A stretch of DNA of 64,000 nt from Mesoaciditoga lauensis cd-1655R = DSM 25116 (lineage in GTDB: Bacteria > Thermotogota > Thermotogae > Mesoaciditogales > Mesoaciditogaceae), in NCBI RefSeq assembly GCF_000745455.1, contig NZ_JQJI01000002.1, forward strand, positions 95,317 through 159,316. Direction: 5' to 3'. Shown here one piece after another: positions 25,200 through 33,700 of this stretch. How positions within the stretch are numbered: position 1 is the stretch's first letter; the number at the start of each line of letters is the position of its first letter. Below the pieces are notes generated by a model. That model had not been told where the DNA came from and did not search any database. It saw nothing but the letters and a program-made list of their open reading frames with translations. Made by a program: the position numbers and the translations under genes.

Positions 25200-26354
25200 A
25201 TGTTAAAGTACATAGGTAAAAGAATCATCCAGATTTTAATATTGCTTGTTATCTATGTAGCAGTGGTCTTTTTCTTGCTCCACGCAATGCCGGGTGGCAT
25301 AAAGGCCATGCTCACGATGAATCCGAATTTAACTCCACAAGCAAGAGATGCCATTCTTCACGCCTTTGGTCTTGACCAATCTCTCTGGATTCAATTTTTG
25401 TCTTACCTGAAAAACATTTTCACACTTAATTTAGGGGTTTCTTTTTCATTTTATCCAACCCCTGTTTGGAATATTATTGCCGAGAGATTACCAAGAACGA
25501 TATTACTTTTCACAACGGCTACTCTTATTTCTTTCTTCATAGGCTTCAGTTCAGGAAAATCCCTTGCTTGGAAAAGAGGGAAGGCATCTGAATACGTTGC
25601 AACAGTTGTAGGCGTCATAACATACACCGTTTTCACACCCCTTTTAATATTCGTTTTGATTTGGTTCTTTGGAGCTTATTTAGGAATAATGCCTATAAAC
25701 CAATTTTTGAATCCGGATTTGTGGCTTAAAACGAATTTTAGCGCGCAAACTATTTTCCTTTACTTACTTTTAACGATAAGTCTCGTGGGAATCGCCATGT
25801 TGGTTTCTTTTGCCGTAGCGAGAAAGGTTTCTCATAAGGTAAAGACGAGAAAGATAATATTTTACACTTCTACCGCCGTTGTAACTGCACTTTCAATATT
25901 TTGGTGGGCCATAAGTCCTTATGGAATTTACGGCGCAGATATAATTTGGCATATGGTTCTGCCGGTTTTGTCCGTTACAATCATTTCTTACGCTGGAACC
26001 ATGCTTGTCATGAGGGACTCCATGCTTGAAACCATAAAAGAGGATTTCATAACGACCGCCCGCGCAAAGGGCTTACCCGATAAAGTCGTAAGAGATAAAC
26101 ATGCGGCACGAACGGCCATGTTGCCAGTTATAACCAACTTCGTTCTTTCCATGGGTTTTGTGGTAAGTGGAGGTGTTATAACAGAATCGCTCTTTTCATG
26201 GCCTGGAATGGGAATGACCCTTCTTAATGCCACGCTGGGGAAAGATTATCCTCTTGCTTCAGGTGCCTTGATATTCACAGGCATATTCGTATTATTTGCG
26301 CATTTGGTAATTGACATAGTATATGCGTTCCTCGATCCGAGAATTCGCTATTAA
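25200..26354 (+). CDS. Peptide ABC transporter permease (DppB/OppB type)
   Basis: This 384-residue inner-membrane subunit has an N-terminal membrane segment and the EAA-type coupling loop TARAKGLPDKVVRDKHAAR. It ends with the usual AFLDPRIRY. It is longer than typical DppB because of an extra hydrophobic hairpin around residues 180-250. The ATG at 25200 sits within a tiny eight-codon frame (25180-25206) that has the better AGGAGG site, so start selection may involve translational coupling. Confidence 0.92.
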   Translation: MLKYIGKRIIQILILLVIYVAVVFFLLHAMPGGIKAMLTMNPNLTPQARDAILHAFGLDQSLWIQFLSYLKNIFTLNLGVSFSFYPTPVWNIIAERLPRTILLFTTATLISFFIGFSSGKSLAWKRGKASEYVATVVGVITYTVFTPLLIFVLIWFFGAYLGIMPINQFLNPDLWLKTNFSAQTIFLYLLLTISLVGIAMLVSFAVARKVSHKVKTRKIIFYTSTAVVTALSIFWWAISPYGIYGADIIWHMVLPVLSVTIISYAGTMLVMRDSMLETIKEDFITTARAKGLPDKVVRDKHAARTAMLPVITNFVLSMGFVVSGGVITESLFSWPGMGMTLLNATLGKDYPLASGALIFTGIFVLFAHLVIDIVYAFLDPRIRY

Positions 26355-26368
26355 GGAGGTGGAGATGA

Positions 26369-27340
26369 ATGTCGACAAAAGAAGTTGAAGGCACCTTTGA
26401 ATCTCCATTTGTTATAAAAATGAAATTGGCGTGGCGTTCGTTTAAAGAAAATTGGAAGATCTTCTCGGAATCAAAAATAGGAGTCTTAGGATTATGGATA
26501 GTTATAATATTCGCAATAGCTGGCTTCGTCGTTTATCCGATACTTGCTGCTACCGTCTGGAAGCCAACGTTGTCCGGAATGGTTTCTTACGACCCTGTAA
26601 CTGGTTACGATTTCACGCAAGCGATAAATCCGGCACCACCTTCTTTACACCACCTTTTGGGAACAGACCCACTTGGAAGGGACGTGTTAGCGCAGCTTTT
26701 GTATTCAACTCCAAGAGAGTTTGCCCTGGGAATTTTGGCGGCTCTTTTAACGGTTTTCATAGGAACGATAATAGGAACCGTCTCGGCATATTACGGAGGT
26801 GCCATAGACACATTCTTCATGCGTTTGGCCGATTTGGTTTTACTCTTTCCGTTCATCCCATTTTTGATAGTCTTAAGTGGAATGATCCAAATAGATCTTT
26901 TGAGATTGGCGTTGATAATAGGGTTGATATCCGGTTTTGGAGGAATAACCATCGTTTTGCGTTCCCAAGCCATGATAGTGAAAGTAAAACCTTTCATAGA
27001 ATCCGCTAAGATATCCGGGGCGAGCAATCCCTATTTGATAGTGAACCATATAATTCCAAACGTTATGCCACTGTCGTTCTTGTACATGATGTTCAACGTT
27101 ACCGGAGCAATCTTTTCAGAAGCCGTTTTGTCTTTCTTTGGTTTGCTTAACATAAGAATGTCATGGGGATTGATGATATACACCGCGGATACAGCCGGTT
27201 ACATAGTTGGGAGCAATATAGGACATTACTGGTGGCTGTGGCTTCCACCAGGTGCCGCGATTACCCTTTTGTGTGGCGCTTTTTACTTCATAGGCCGCGG
27301 ACTTGATGAAGTCGTGAATCCAAGGCTGAGGAGAAGGTGA
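26369..27340 (+). CDS. Peptide ABC transporter permease (DppC/OppC type)
   Basis: This 323-residue second permease subunit has an N-terminal cytoplasmic stretch, a first membrane segment near 40-60, and LLGTDPLGRDVLAQLLYSTP, which is diagnostic for DppC. The coupling loop reads ESAKISGASNPYLIVNHIIPN. The site AAGGAGGTGGAG precedes the start. Confidence 0.93.
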   Translation: MSTKEVEGTFESPFVIKMKLAWRSFKENWKIFSESKIGVLGLWIVIIFAIAGFVVYPILAATVWKPTLSGMVSYDPVTGYDFTQAINPAPPSLHHLLGTDPLGRDVLAQLLYSTPREFALGILAALLTVFIGTIIGTVSAYYGGAIDTFFMRLADLVLLFPFIPFLIVLSGMIQIDLLRLALIIGLISGFGGITIVLRSQAMIVKVKPFIESAKISGASNPYLIVNHIIPNVMPLSFLYMMFNVTGAIFSEAVLSFFGLLNIRMSWGLMIYTADTAGYIVGSNIGHYWWLWLPPGAAITLLCGAFYFIGRGLDEVVNPRLRRR

Positions 27341-27345
27341 TTTAG

Positions 27346-28335
27346 ATGAGCACGGTACTAGAACTCAAAGACTTGAAGATGTACTACAACACCAAAGAAG
27401 GAATCGTCAAAGCGGCCGATGGCATTTCTTTTGTGCTTAGCCAGGGTGAATCTATGGGACTTGTTGGAGAATCCGGTTGCGGGAAAACCACTGTGTCCAT
27501 GTCGATCATGAGATTGTTGGCAGAAAACGCCAGCATAGTAGGTGGTCAAATACTTTTCAAAGGAAAAAATATTGTTAATATAAGCGAAGAGGAAATGAAC
27601 AAGATAAGATGGGCTGGCATTGCGATGATATTTCAGGCGGCCATGAACTCCTTGAATCCCGTTTACAGAGTCGGCGATCAGATAATCGAAGCCATATTGA
27701 CCCATGAGCCAGATGTAACTTTCGAAGAGGCAAGAGAACGTGTGGCTGAGCTTTACAAATTGGTTGGCCTTGATCCAAAAAGGATGGACAACTATCCTCA
27801 TGAATATTCCGGTGGCATGAAGCAGAGAGCGGTTATAGCCATGAGCCTGGCATGCAATCCGGATTTGATAATAGCAGATGAACCAACTACCGCCCTTGAC
27901 GTTATAGTGCAAGATATGATACTTAAAGAGCTATCAAAGATCCAAAAGAAGCTTAACATGTCCATGATTTACATTTCACATGACATAGCGGTTATAGCAG
28001 AAGTGGCGGAAAAGATCGCCATAATGTACGCTGGAAAGATAGTGGAACTTTCAGATTCTGTCACGATATTCAAAAAACCAGCCCATCCATACACGGTTGG
28101 ATTGATGTCGTCTTTTCCGTCAATTCATGGTGAAAAGAAGAAATTGGTGACCATTCCAGGAGAACCGCCAAACCTTTTGAATGCCCCAGACTATTGCAGA
28201 TTCGCTCCACGGTGTCCATTTGCCACGAAGGAATGCTGGGAGAAAACACCCCCTTATGAGGAAATAGAACCAAACCACTATGTTGCATGTTTCCACCCTC
28301 AGAATCTCAGAAAGCAGGTGACCACCAATGGCTGA
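27346..28335 (+). CDS. Peptide ABC transporter ATPase (DppD/OppD type)
   Basis: The 329-residue ATPase has Walker A (GESGCGKTTVS), signature EYSGGMKQRAVIA, Walker B (LIIADEPTTALD) and the H-loop (ISHDIAVIAEV). The C-terminal oligopeptide-type extension has a Cys-rich segment (CRFAPRCPFATKECW) that in relatives may hold an iron-sulfur cluster. It overlaps the next ATPase gene by eight bases. Confidence 0.94.
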   Translation: MSTVLELKDLKMYYNTKEGIVKAADGISFVLSQGESMGLVGESGCGKTTVSMSIMRLLAENASIVGGQILFKGKNIVNISEEEMNKIRWAGIAMIFQAAMNSLNPVYRVGDQIIEAILTHEPDVTFEEARERVAELYKLVGLDPKRMDNYPHEYSGGMKQRAVIAMSLACNPDLIIADEPTTALDVIVQDMILKELSKIQKKLNMSMIYISHDIAVIAEVAEKIAIMYAGKIVELSDSVTIFKKPAHPYTVGLMSSFPSIHGEKKKLVTIPGEPPNLLNAPDYCRFAPRCPFATKECWEKTPPYEEIEPNHYVACFHPQNLRKQVTTNG

Positions 28336-29341
28336 AGTAGAAACCAGTGTTAATACAGAAGTCGTTCTTAAAGTAGAACATCTCAAGAAATTTTTCCCAT
28401 TGCGCAAGAATCCTTTTGCGCGAGCGAAGAGCTTTTTGCACGCCGTCGATGATCTGAATTTCGAGATTAAAAGAGGGGAAGTTTTGGGTCTGGTTGGAGA
28501 ATCTGGATGCGGTAAAACAACAACAGGCAAGACCCTTTTAAGACTTTACGAACCAACGGATGGAAAGATAACATTTTTGGGAAGAGATGTAACTCATTTA
28601 AGAAGTGCACAAGACAGAAAATGGTTTCACAGCAAAAGCCAGATGATATTCCAGGATCCTTTTGAATCGTTGAATCCGAGAAAAACTATATTTGATATCG
28701 TTTCGGAACCTATGAACATACAAAACGAAGGAAATTTGAAACAACGAGAAGAAAAGACAATGGAAATTCTTAAAAGAGTTGGAATAGCCCCGCCAGATGC
28801 TTTTCTTTGGCGTTATCCACATGAGTTAAGTGGAGGGCAAAGACAACGTGTAGCCATAGCAAGAGCGCTGGTGATGAACCCGGAATTCGTAGTAGCGGAC
28901 GAGCCAACTTCCATGCTTGATGTTTCGATAAGAACGCAGGTTATGACTCTTATGATGGATCTCATATCCGACATGAACATGACTTTCATCTACATAACCC
29001 ACGATCTTGCCGTGGCCCGATATATGACGAATTACATAGCCGTTATGTATCTTGGAAGAATGGTTGAATACGGTGAAACTGAAGACGTAATACAAAATCC
29101 ACTTCATCCGTATACCAAAGCCTTAATTTCAGCCGTGCCAGTTCCCGATCCGGAGTTCAAGAGGAAATCGCTCCAAATAAAGGGCGGGATAGGAAAAGCT
29201 ATAGATCCTCCAAAAATATGTAGGTTTTACGATAGATGTCCATTTGCGACGGAAAGGTGTGGAAAAGAAGAACCACCTCTTTACGATGTTGGAAACGGAC
29301 ACAAAGTTGCGTGCTTCCTGTATGAAAAAGATGGGAAGTGA
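28328..29341 (+). CDS. Peptide ABC transporter ATPase (DppF/OppF type)
   Basis: The 337-residue partner ATPase has Walker A (GESGCGKTTTGK), signature ELSGGQRQRVAIA, Walker B (FVVADEPTSMLD) and the H-loop (ITHDLAVARYM). It has a C-terminal CRFYDRCPFATERC segment like its partner. It completes the transporter. Confidence 0.94.
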   Translation: MAEVETSVNTEVVLKVEHLKKFFPLRKNPFARAKSFLHAVDDLNFEIKRGEVLGLVGESGCGKTTTGKTLLRLYEPTDGKITFLGRDVTHLRSAQDRKWFHSKSQMIFQDPFESLNPRKTIFDIVSEPMNIQNEGNLKQREEKTMEILKRVGIAPPDAFLWRYPHELSGGQRQRVAIARALVMNPEFVVADEPTSMLDVSIRTQVMTLMMDLISDMNMTFIYITHDLAVARYMTNYIAVMYLGRMVEYGETEDVIQNPLHPYTKALISAVPVPDPEFKRKSLQIKGGIGKAIDPPKICRFYDRCPFATERCGKEEPPLYDVGNGHKVACFLYEKDGK

Positions 29342-29350
29342 AATGTTAAA

Positions 29351-29842
29351 ATGTTACTTAAGAAAAGTGGAATCTTAATAGCCATTTCCGCACTGATAGC
29401 TGTAAACCTCGCGATTCAAATCGCGAGGTTTAACTCTTACACGCTTTTCATGAAAGGATTGAATTTGAAGATTGAAATGACGGATTTACAAAAATCAGCA
29501 ACCAATGTAAAGGCAAAATTTTCATTTGATTTAACAACAAAAGAGAAAGAAACTCATGCTTACGTTTCAGGTATACAGCTCTTATTGAAGATAGGAGATG
29601 CCGATCTGGGTTATCATCCCATAGTTGGAGATCAGGATATGTTAGGGGAATTCAAAGATGGTAAATTTCATTACACAACTACGATAAAGTTTTCAAATGC
29701 GCAGGCGGCAGATCTTTTAGCTTTTTTGGGAAAGAAGAAGATAAGTTACAAAGCATACGTTGAACTCCATGTTGTCCAGGGCAGGCATAATTTGAGAAGT
29801 GTCCCAGCACTTCAAGGAAACGTAATGGAGGCGATTAAATGA
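29351..29842 (+). CDS. Membrane-anchored protein of unknown function, end of the peptide-transporter operon
   Basis: The 163-residue product has one N-terminal membrane segment (about 7-25) and an extracytoplasmic beta-rich domain with alternating hydrophobic pattern (VKAKFSFDLTTKEKETHAYV). That pattern is loosely like LEA14/WHy-type domains, but the match is too weak to name. The start has a poor ribosome-binding site. A near-perfect 13-bp hairpin lies inside the coding region at 29403-29432. The stop overlaps the next gene. Confidence 0.6.
   Translation: MLLKKSGILIAISALIAVNLAIQIARFNSYTLFMKGLNLKIEMTDLQKSATNVKAKFSFDLTTKEKETHAYVSGIQLLLKIGDADLGYHPIVGDQDMLGEFKDGKFHYTTTIKFSNAQAADLLAFLGKKKISYKAYVELHVVQGRHNLRSVPALQGNVMEAIK
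29403..29432. other. Strong intragenic hairpin
   Basis: TAAACCTCGCGAT and ATCGCGAGGTTTA form a perfect 13-bp stem around a four-base TCAA loop, 52 bp into the coding sequence and about 60 bp past the last transporter gene. There is no T-run, so it is not a classical terminator. Confidence 0.7.
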
Positions 29843-30222
29843 GAAAAACGCTGAGATCGCTGATAATATGGTCACTCGCCTTTTCGATTCCTTTCTTTTT
29901 CATAGAATTATCTTTTTTGCTTTCGCCTTTTTCGATTTTGCCAACATGGAGTTTGTACCTGTTGGTGACCATTTTAGGATTTTCTATAATCATCGCAACG
30001 GATGATTTTAGAATAGGCTTTTTCTCCAACCTGGAAGGTGCTGTGATAGCGAGTGTTGCCTATTTTTGGGTTGGAAGCTACCTGCTTCAAAGCGTAGGAA
30101 GCATGCCAGCAGTCATGGCTTCTAATGCGGCCTTGACGTCCATAGTTACCAAGAGCATGACTTTGTACGTTTTTTCACTCTTGGGAAATTTGGTGGGTTT
30201 CCTTGTCAGTGGAATCATATAA
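29839..30222 (+). CDS. Small polytopic membrane protein of unknown function
   Basis: The 127-residue hydrophobic protein has about four predicted membrane segments (near 8-30, 34-55, 60-85 and 100-125) and few charged residues. No family is recognised. It overlaps the preceding gene by four bases and ends the peptide-transporter operon, which suggests a shared or accessory role at the membrane. Confidence 0.55.
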   Translation: MRKTLRSLIIWSLAFSIPFFFIELSFLLSPFSILPTWSLYLLVTILGFSIIIATDDFRIGFFSNLEGAVIASVAYFWVGSYLLQSVGSMPAVMASNAALTSIVTKSMTLYVFSLLGNLVGFLVSGII

Positions 30223-30244
30223 ATCGTGCGAAAGACAATTTTTT

Positions 30245-30399
30245 CGAAGTCCTGTCAGAGCGAATTCGCTCTTTTTCCATTTTCAATTCAAAATATGCCA
30301 TGAGTGGCTTCGCTTTCTCGGCACGTCCTGTGCCTCTCAATTCTGTTATAAGCATCTTGTATGGATATACACATCTGAATTGGTTTTGACAAAACTTCA
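30245..30399 (-). repeat. Chimeric palindromic repeat (type-1 arm, type-2 arm)
   Basis: One end is the type-1 arm (CGAAGTCCTGTCAGAGCG); the other is the type-2 arm (GCATCTTGTATGG, then GGTTTTGACAAAACTTC). The apex keeps GCTTTCTCGGCACGTCCTGTGCC in shortened form, with a single GGA-loop hairpin. Terminal inverted repeats are absent. Confidence 0.75.
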
Positions 30400-30493
30400 A
30401 AACTGAAATCTAAAATGAGTTAGTAAAAAAAATCACAATATGTCGTTTCGTGATATAATTTGTCCTGCAATACTTGAAAGGGTGGTGAAAAAG

Positions 30494-31654
30494 TTGAGAA
30501 AAATTTCTGTAGTAGCATTGTTGATCATTAGCTTTTCTTTGGTGAGCTTAGCAAGCACTCTGACGGTCTGGTTTAGCTGGGAAGGGCAAAACGAATTTTT
30601 GTCCATCGTAAAAGAGTTTGAACAAACCCATCCTGGTATACATGTGAACGTCGTTTATGTTCCAAAGATGATTCAAAAATTGAGGATCACCTTGGCATCT
30701 GGTGGAACCTTTCCGGATGTAGCACTTGTGAGAAATGATTATTTGGGAATTCTTGTAGAGGCAAATAAGATCCATCCTCTCGCAGTTGATACAAATGATT
30801 TTGGCATGAACATTTCCAAAGCTTTCATGGTAAATGGTCAAGAATATGCTTATCCCTACTACGCAGATGTGCAAGTTGTGTATCTTAACAATTCAGTCCT
30901 TAAAAAAGCGAAGATAGTTTATCCTTCTTTTAATTGGACTTTAGATGATATGGAAAAAACAGCCCAAATGATAAAAAAGCATGGATACGTCGGCATACTT
31001 TTGAACGAAACGGCGTCTTATTTTTTCAACTCTTTCAACGCGGCGTTTAACGATGGGAAAATACCCCAGCAAAATGGCATTCCCGTTGTAACAGGCGAAG
31101 GAACGTTGAAAGCAGCTGAGCTTTACAACTATCTTTTCAATGAGAAAAAGATCGCCGTGAACTACCAGAAAATGGCCCTTGTAAATGCGTTTAAAACTGG
31201 CAAAGCTGGTATGATGTTCATGGGCTCTTTCTTAATAAGTGATTTTGTCAAGTCCAATGTTGATTTTTCCATCTTACCTTATCCTTATCTAAACGAGAAT
31301 CAACCGATTCCTCCTGTTTTGGATCCAAAGGGATTTGTTGTTTTCAAAGAGAGCAACGAAGTGAAAGAATTTCTGGACTACGTAACTTCTGCAAATATGG
31401 AAGAGAAATTCTGTTCAAAAAACTACAAATTACCGGCAAATTCGAATGCAGCTGGTACTTTGCAAGAACAAAATGAGTTTTTCAAAGTTATGAACATCAG
31501 TGCGAAAAGAGCTATCGTACTGCCCACCAGTAAAGTTTTCAAAGAGGGGTATGTCAAGGCGGTTGAAACCGCTTTAAGTCTTTATTTGAGTGGCAAAATG
31601 GAGTTAAAGACGGCTTTCGAAAAAGCGCAGGAATATATAGAAGATCATAAATGA
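30494..31654 (+). CDS. Extracellular solute-binding protein, family 1 (sugar ABC transporter)
   Basis: The roughly 386-residue product has a signal peptide (ISVVALLIISFSLVSLAS) followed by TLTVWFSWEGQNEFLSIVKEFE, a typical family-1 sugar-binding N terminus. The TTG at 30494 is preferred because AAAGGGTGGTG lies just upstream; GTG codons at 30482 and 30485 are too close to that site. A TATAAT lies at 30454-30459. The gene overlaps the fused permease by four bases. The sugar ligand cannot be inferred. Confidence 0.87.
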   Translation: MRKISVVALLIISFSLVSLASTLTVWFSWEGQNEFLSIVKEFEQTHPGIHVNVVYVPKMIQKLRITLASGGTFPDVALVRNDYLGILVEANKIHPLAVDTNDFGMNISKAFMVNGQEYAYPYYADVQVVYLNNSVLKKAKIVYPSFNWTLDDMEKTAQMIKKHGYVGILLNETASYFFNSFNAAFNDGKIPQQNGIPVVTGEGTLKAAELYNYLFNEKKIAVNYQKMALVNAFKTGKAGMMFMGSFLISDFVKSNVDFSILPYPYLNENQPIPPVLDPKGFVVFKESNEVKEFLDYVTSANMEEKFCSKNYKLPANSNAAGTLQEQNEFFKVMNISAKRAIVLPTSKVFKEGYVKAVETALSLYLSGKMELKTAFEKAQEYIEDHK

Positions 31655-33699
31655 CGCTTTTCTTCGTCACCTTAATTTTAAGTGCAATTTTGTTCATGAT
31701 AGCAGTTGCAAGGGCAAAGATCGCTTACGTGATCGCCCTTGCATCTTTGGTGTTTTTGGTAAGCTTTTTTCCAATAGTTTGGGGCACTTTTCTTTCATTT
31801 TTTGATTTTTTAACGACTTCATCGATTCATTTCGTGGGTTTCAAAAATATCTTCATGGCTTTTGGGGATCATGGTTTATCTCTTTCCGTGAAGATCACCG
31901 CTTTATGGGCTTTAACTGTGCTCTTGTTGAAAGTGGCCATTTCTTACTCTTTGGCTTTATCCCTTTCAAATTTGAAAAAGCTTTCTGGATTTTTGTATGC
32001 CGTTACCCTTACTCCTTGGGCAATTCCCGTTTACATAAGCATCATTTCGTGGACTGTTCTCATAGAGGGATATGGTGGAAGCTCCATGCTTTCACATATT
32101 CTTATGACAAATCTTGATCTCACTTCAAACATCCCACTTGCGTTTTTGACAACCGCTTTTGTCAGTACATGGCTTGGAATACCGATGATGACGCTTGTTT
32201 TGCTGAGTAGCATGCAAAGTATTCCAAGAGGCCTTCAAGATCTTTCAAAAATGGAAGGCCTAGATCCTTTGGAGAAAGCTTTGAATCTTTACCTTCCATA
32301 CACGCTACCAGTTGCTTTTCCATATATGTTTCTTTCATTTTTGAGCTCTTTTAAGGAGTTTACCGTTTTTTTCCTTATGACGAACGGAGGGCCAGACATC
32401 GTTTCCGGATTTGGTTCTCAAACAATAGTGGGAGCGACAACGTCGTTGGGCATGCTGATGTATTCTAAATTTTATTCAACAAGAAACTATGGGGTCGTTG
32501 GGGCCTACTCTGTAGCCATAGGTGTTGTCATAATGTTGCTTTTGATCGTGGGATGGAATTATCAATTCAAATCCAGGAAATCACATCTCATTATTTCCGT
32601 TCTTTTGACTCATGCCGTCTTTGACATATGGAAGCTTGGAGATGGCGTTTTCAGCGTTGTTCCGTTGATTTTTTACATATTTTCATACATGTTTTTGATC
32701 AAGAAAAAGAGAATTTTTAAAAAAATCTTTGTGATAGGGGCCGTCATAGATGTAGCTTACATGATTGTGAACATGTTAACACGTGGGTTTGATGGAATAA
32801 GCGTGTCTGCCATAATTTCGGTCGTGGTAGCTATAACTTTTTCGTTTGAGGGAAAGATTCACGTAAACCCGTTTAAATTATCACGAAGGTTCTGGAAGGT
32901 TTTAAAGGGTATTTGGCTCTCCACATGGAGCTTTGGTGTTTTTTTACCAGTATGGGCGGTAGTCTTTATGGCACTTTCGAGAGAAAATGTGATTCCAATA
33001 GAAAAGTTCTGGCCCGCTTCGACAACGTTTTCAAATTTTTACACTTTGTTTCAAAGCCAAGGATTTTTACGGGCACTTGAAAATAGTTTGATCATAAGCT
33101 CTTTGGCGGTTATCATGGTTATTTTTACCGTATTCCCGGCAGCTTGGGCAAGTATAGATTCTAAAGGTGCATTGAAACTTGGAAAAACTATGGCCTTCGC
33201 CTCTTTTTTTACGGGCATGCACACTCTTATCCCTTTGGCCATAACATTCAAGTTTTTGGGCTTGCTAAACACGCTATGGGGAATCTCCATAGCGATTTCC
33301 GCTCATAGTAGCGTTATAGCATATTTTCTTATCCTTCCATTTTTACAGTCTATTCCCAAGAGTTTGAACGAAGCGGCAAAACTCGATGGTGCGAATGATT
33401 TTTCAAGGATGGTTAAAATATATCTTCCACTTTCGATCCCAGTGTTGGTGACCGTAGGCGTATATGTTTTCATAGAAGCCTGGAATTCTTTCGTGTTTCC
33501 GCTGATACTTTTGGATTCCCAACGCTTGTATCCGGTATCCATTGTGCTGTACAATTTCATAGGTGAATATGGTGTAGCATATTCGAAATGGAACCTATTC
33601 GGAGCTGGTTCGGTGGTCAACATGGTGATAATAAGCATGGTTTTCATATTCTCGAGAAAACGTGTGATGAATGGTATACTCACAAAAGGAGGGATTTAA
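31651..33699 (+). CDS. Fused two-domain sugar ABC permease (MalF-like plus MalG-like)
   Basis: The 682-residue membrane protein contains two complete permease modules in one chain. The first has an EAA loop near 198-215 (MEGLDPLEKALNLYLP); the second near 572-592 (AAKLDGANDFSRMVKIYLP). Between them (about 300-420) is a hydrophobic stretch of several membrane segments not expected in MalF or MalG. No stop or frameshift separates the halves. No ATPase gene is adjacent, so a shared ATPase elsewhere is needed. Confidence 0.85.
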   Translation: MTLFFVTLILSAILFMIAVARAKIAYVIALASLVFLVSFFPIVWGTFLSFFDFLTTSSIHFVGFKNIFMAFGDHGLSLSVKITALWALTVLLLKVAISYSLALSLSNLKKLSGFLYAVTLTPWAIPVYISIISWTVLIEGYGGSSMLSHILMTNLDLTSNIPLAFLTTAFVSTWLGIPMMTLVLLSSMQSIPRGLQDLSKMEGLDPLEKALNLYLPYTLPVAFPYMFLSFLSSFKEFTVFFLMTNGGPDIVSGFGSQTIVGATTSLGMLMYSKFYSTRNYGVVGAYSVAIGVVIMLLLIVGWNYQFKSRKSHLIISVLLTHAVFDIWKLGDGVFSVVPLIFYIFSYMFLIKKKRIFKKIFVIGAVIDVAYMIVNMLTRGFDGISVSAIISVVVAITFSFEGKIHVNPFKLSRRFWKVLKGIWLSTWSFGVFLPVWAVVFMALSRENVIPIEKFWPASTTFSNFYTLFQSQGFLRALENSLIISSLAVIMVIFTVFPAAWASIDSKGALKLGKTMAFASFFTGMHTLIPLAITFKFLGLLNTLWGISIAISAHSSVIAYFLILPFLQSIPKSLNEAAKLDGANDFSRMVKIYLPLSIPVLVTVGVYVFIEAWNSFVFPLILLDSQRLYPVSIVLYNFIGEYGVAYSKWNLFGAGSVVNMVIISMVFIFSRKRVMNGILTKGGI

Positions 33700-33700
33700 A

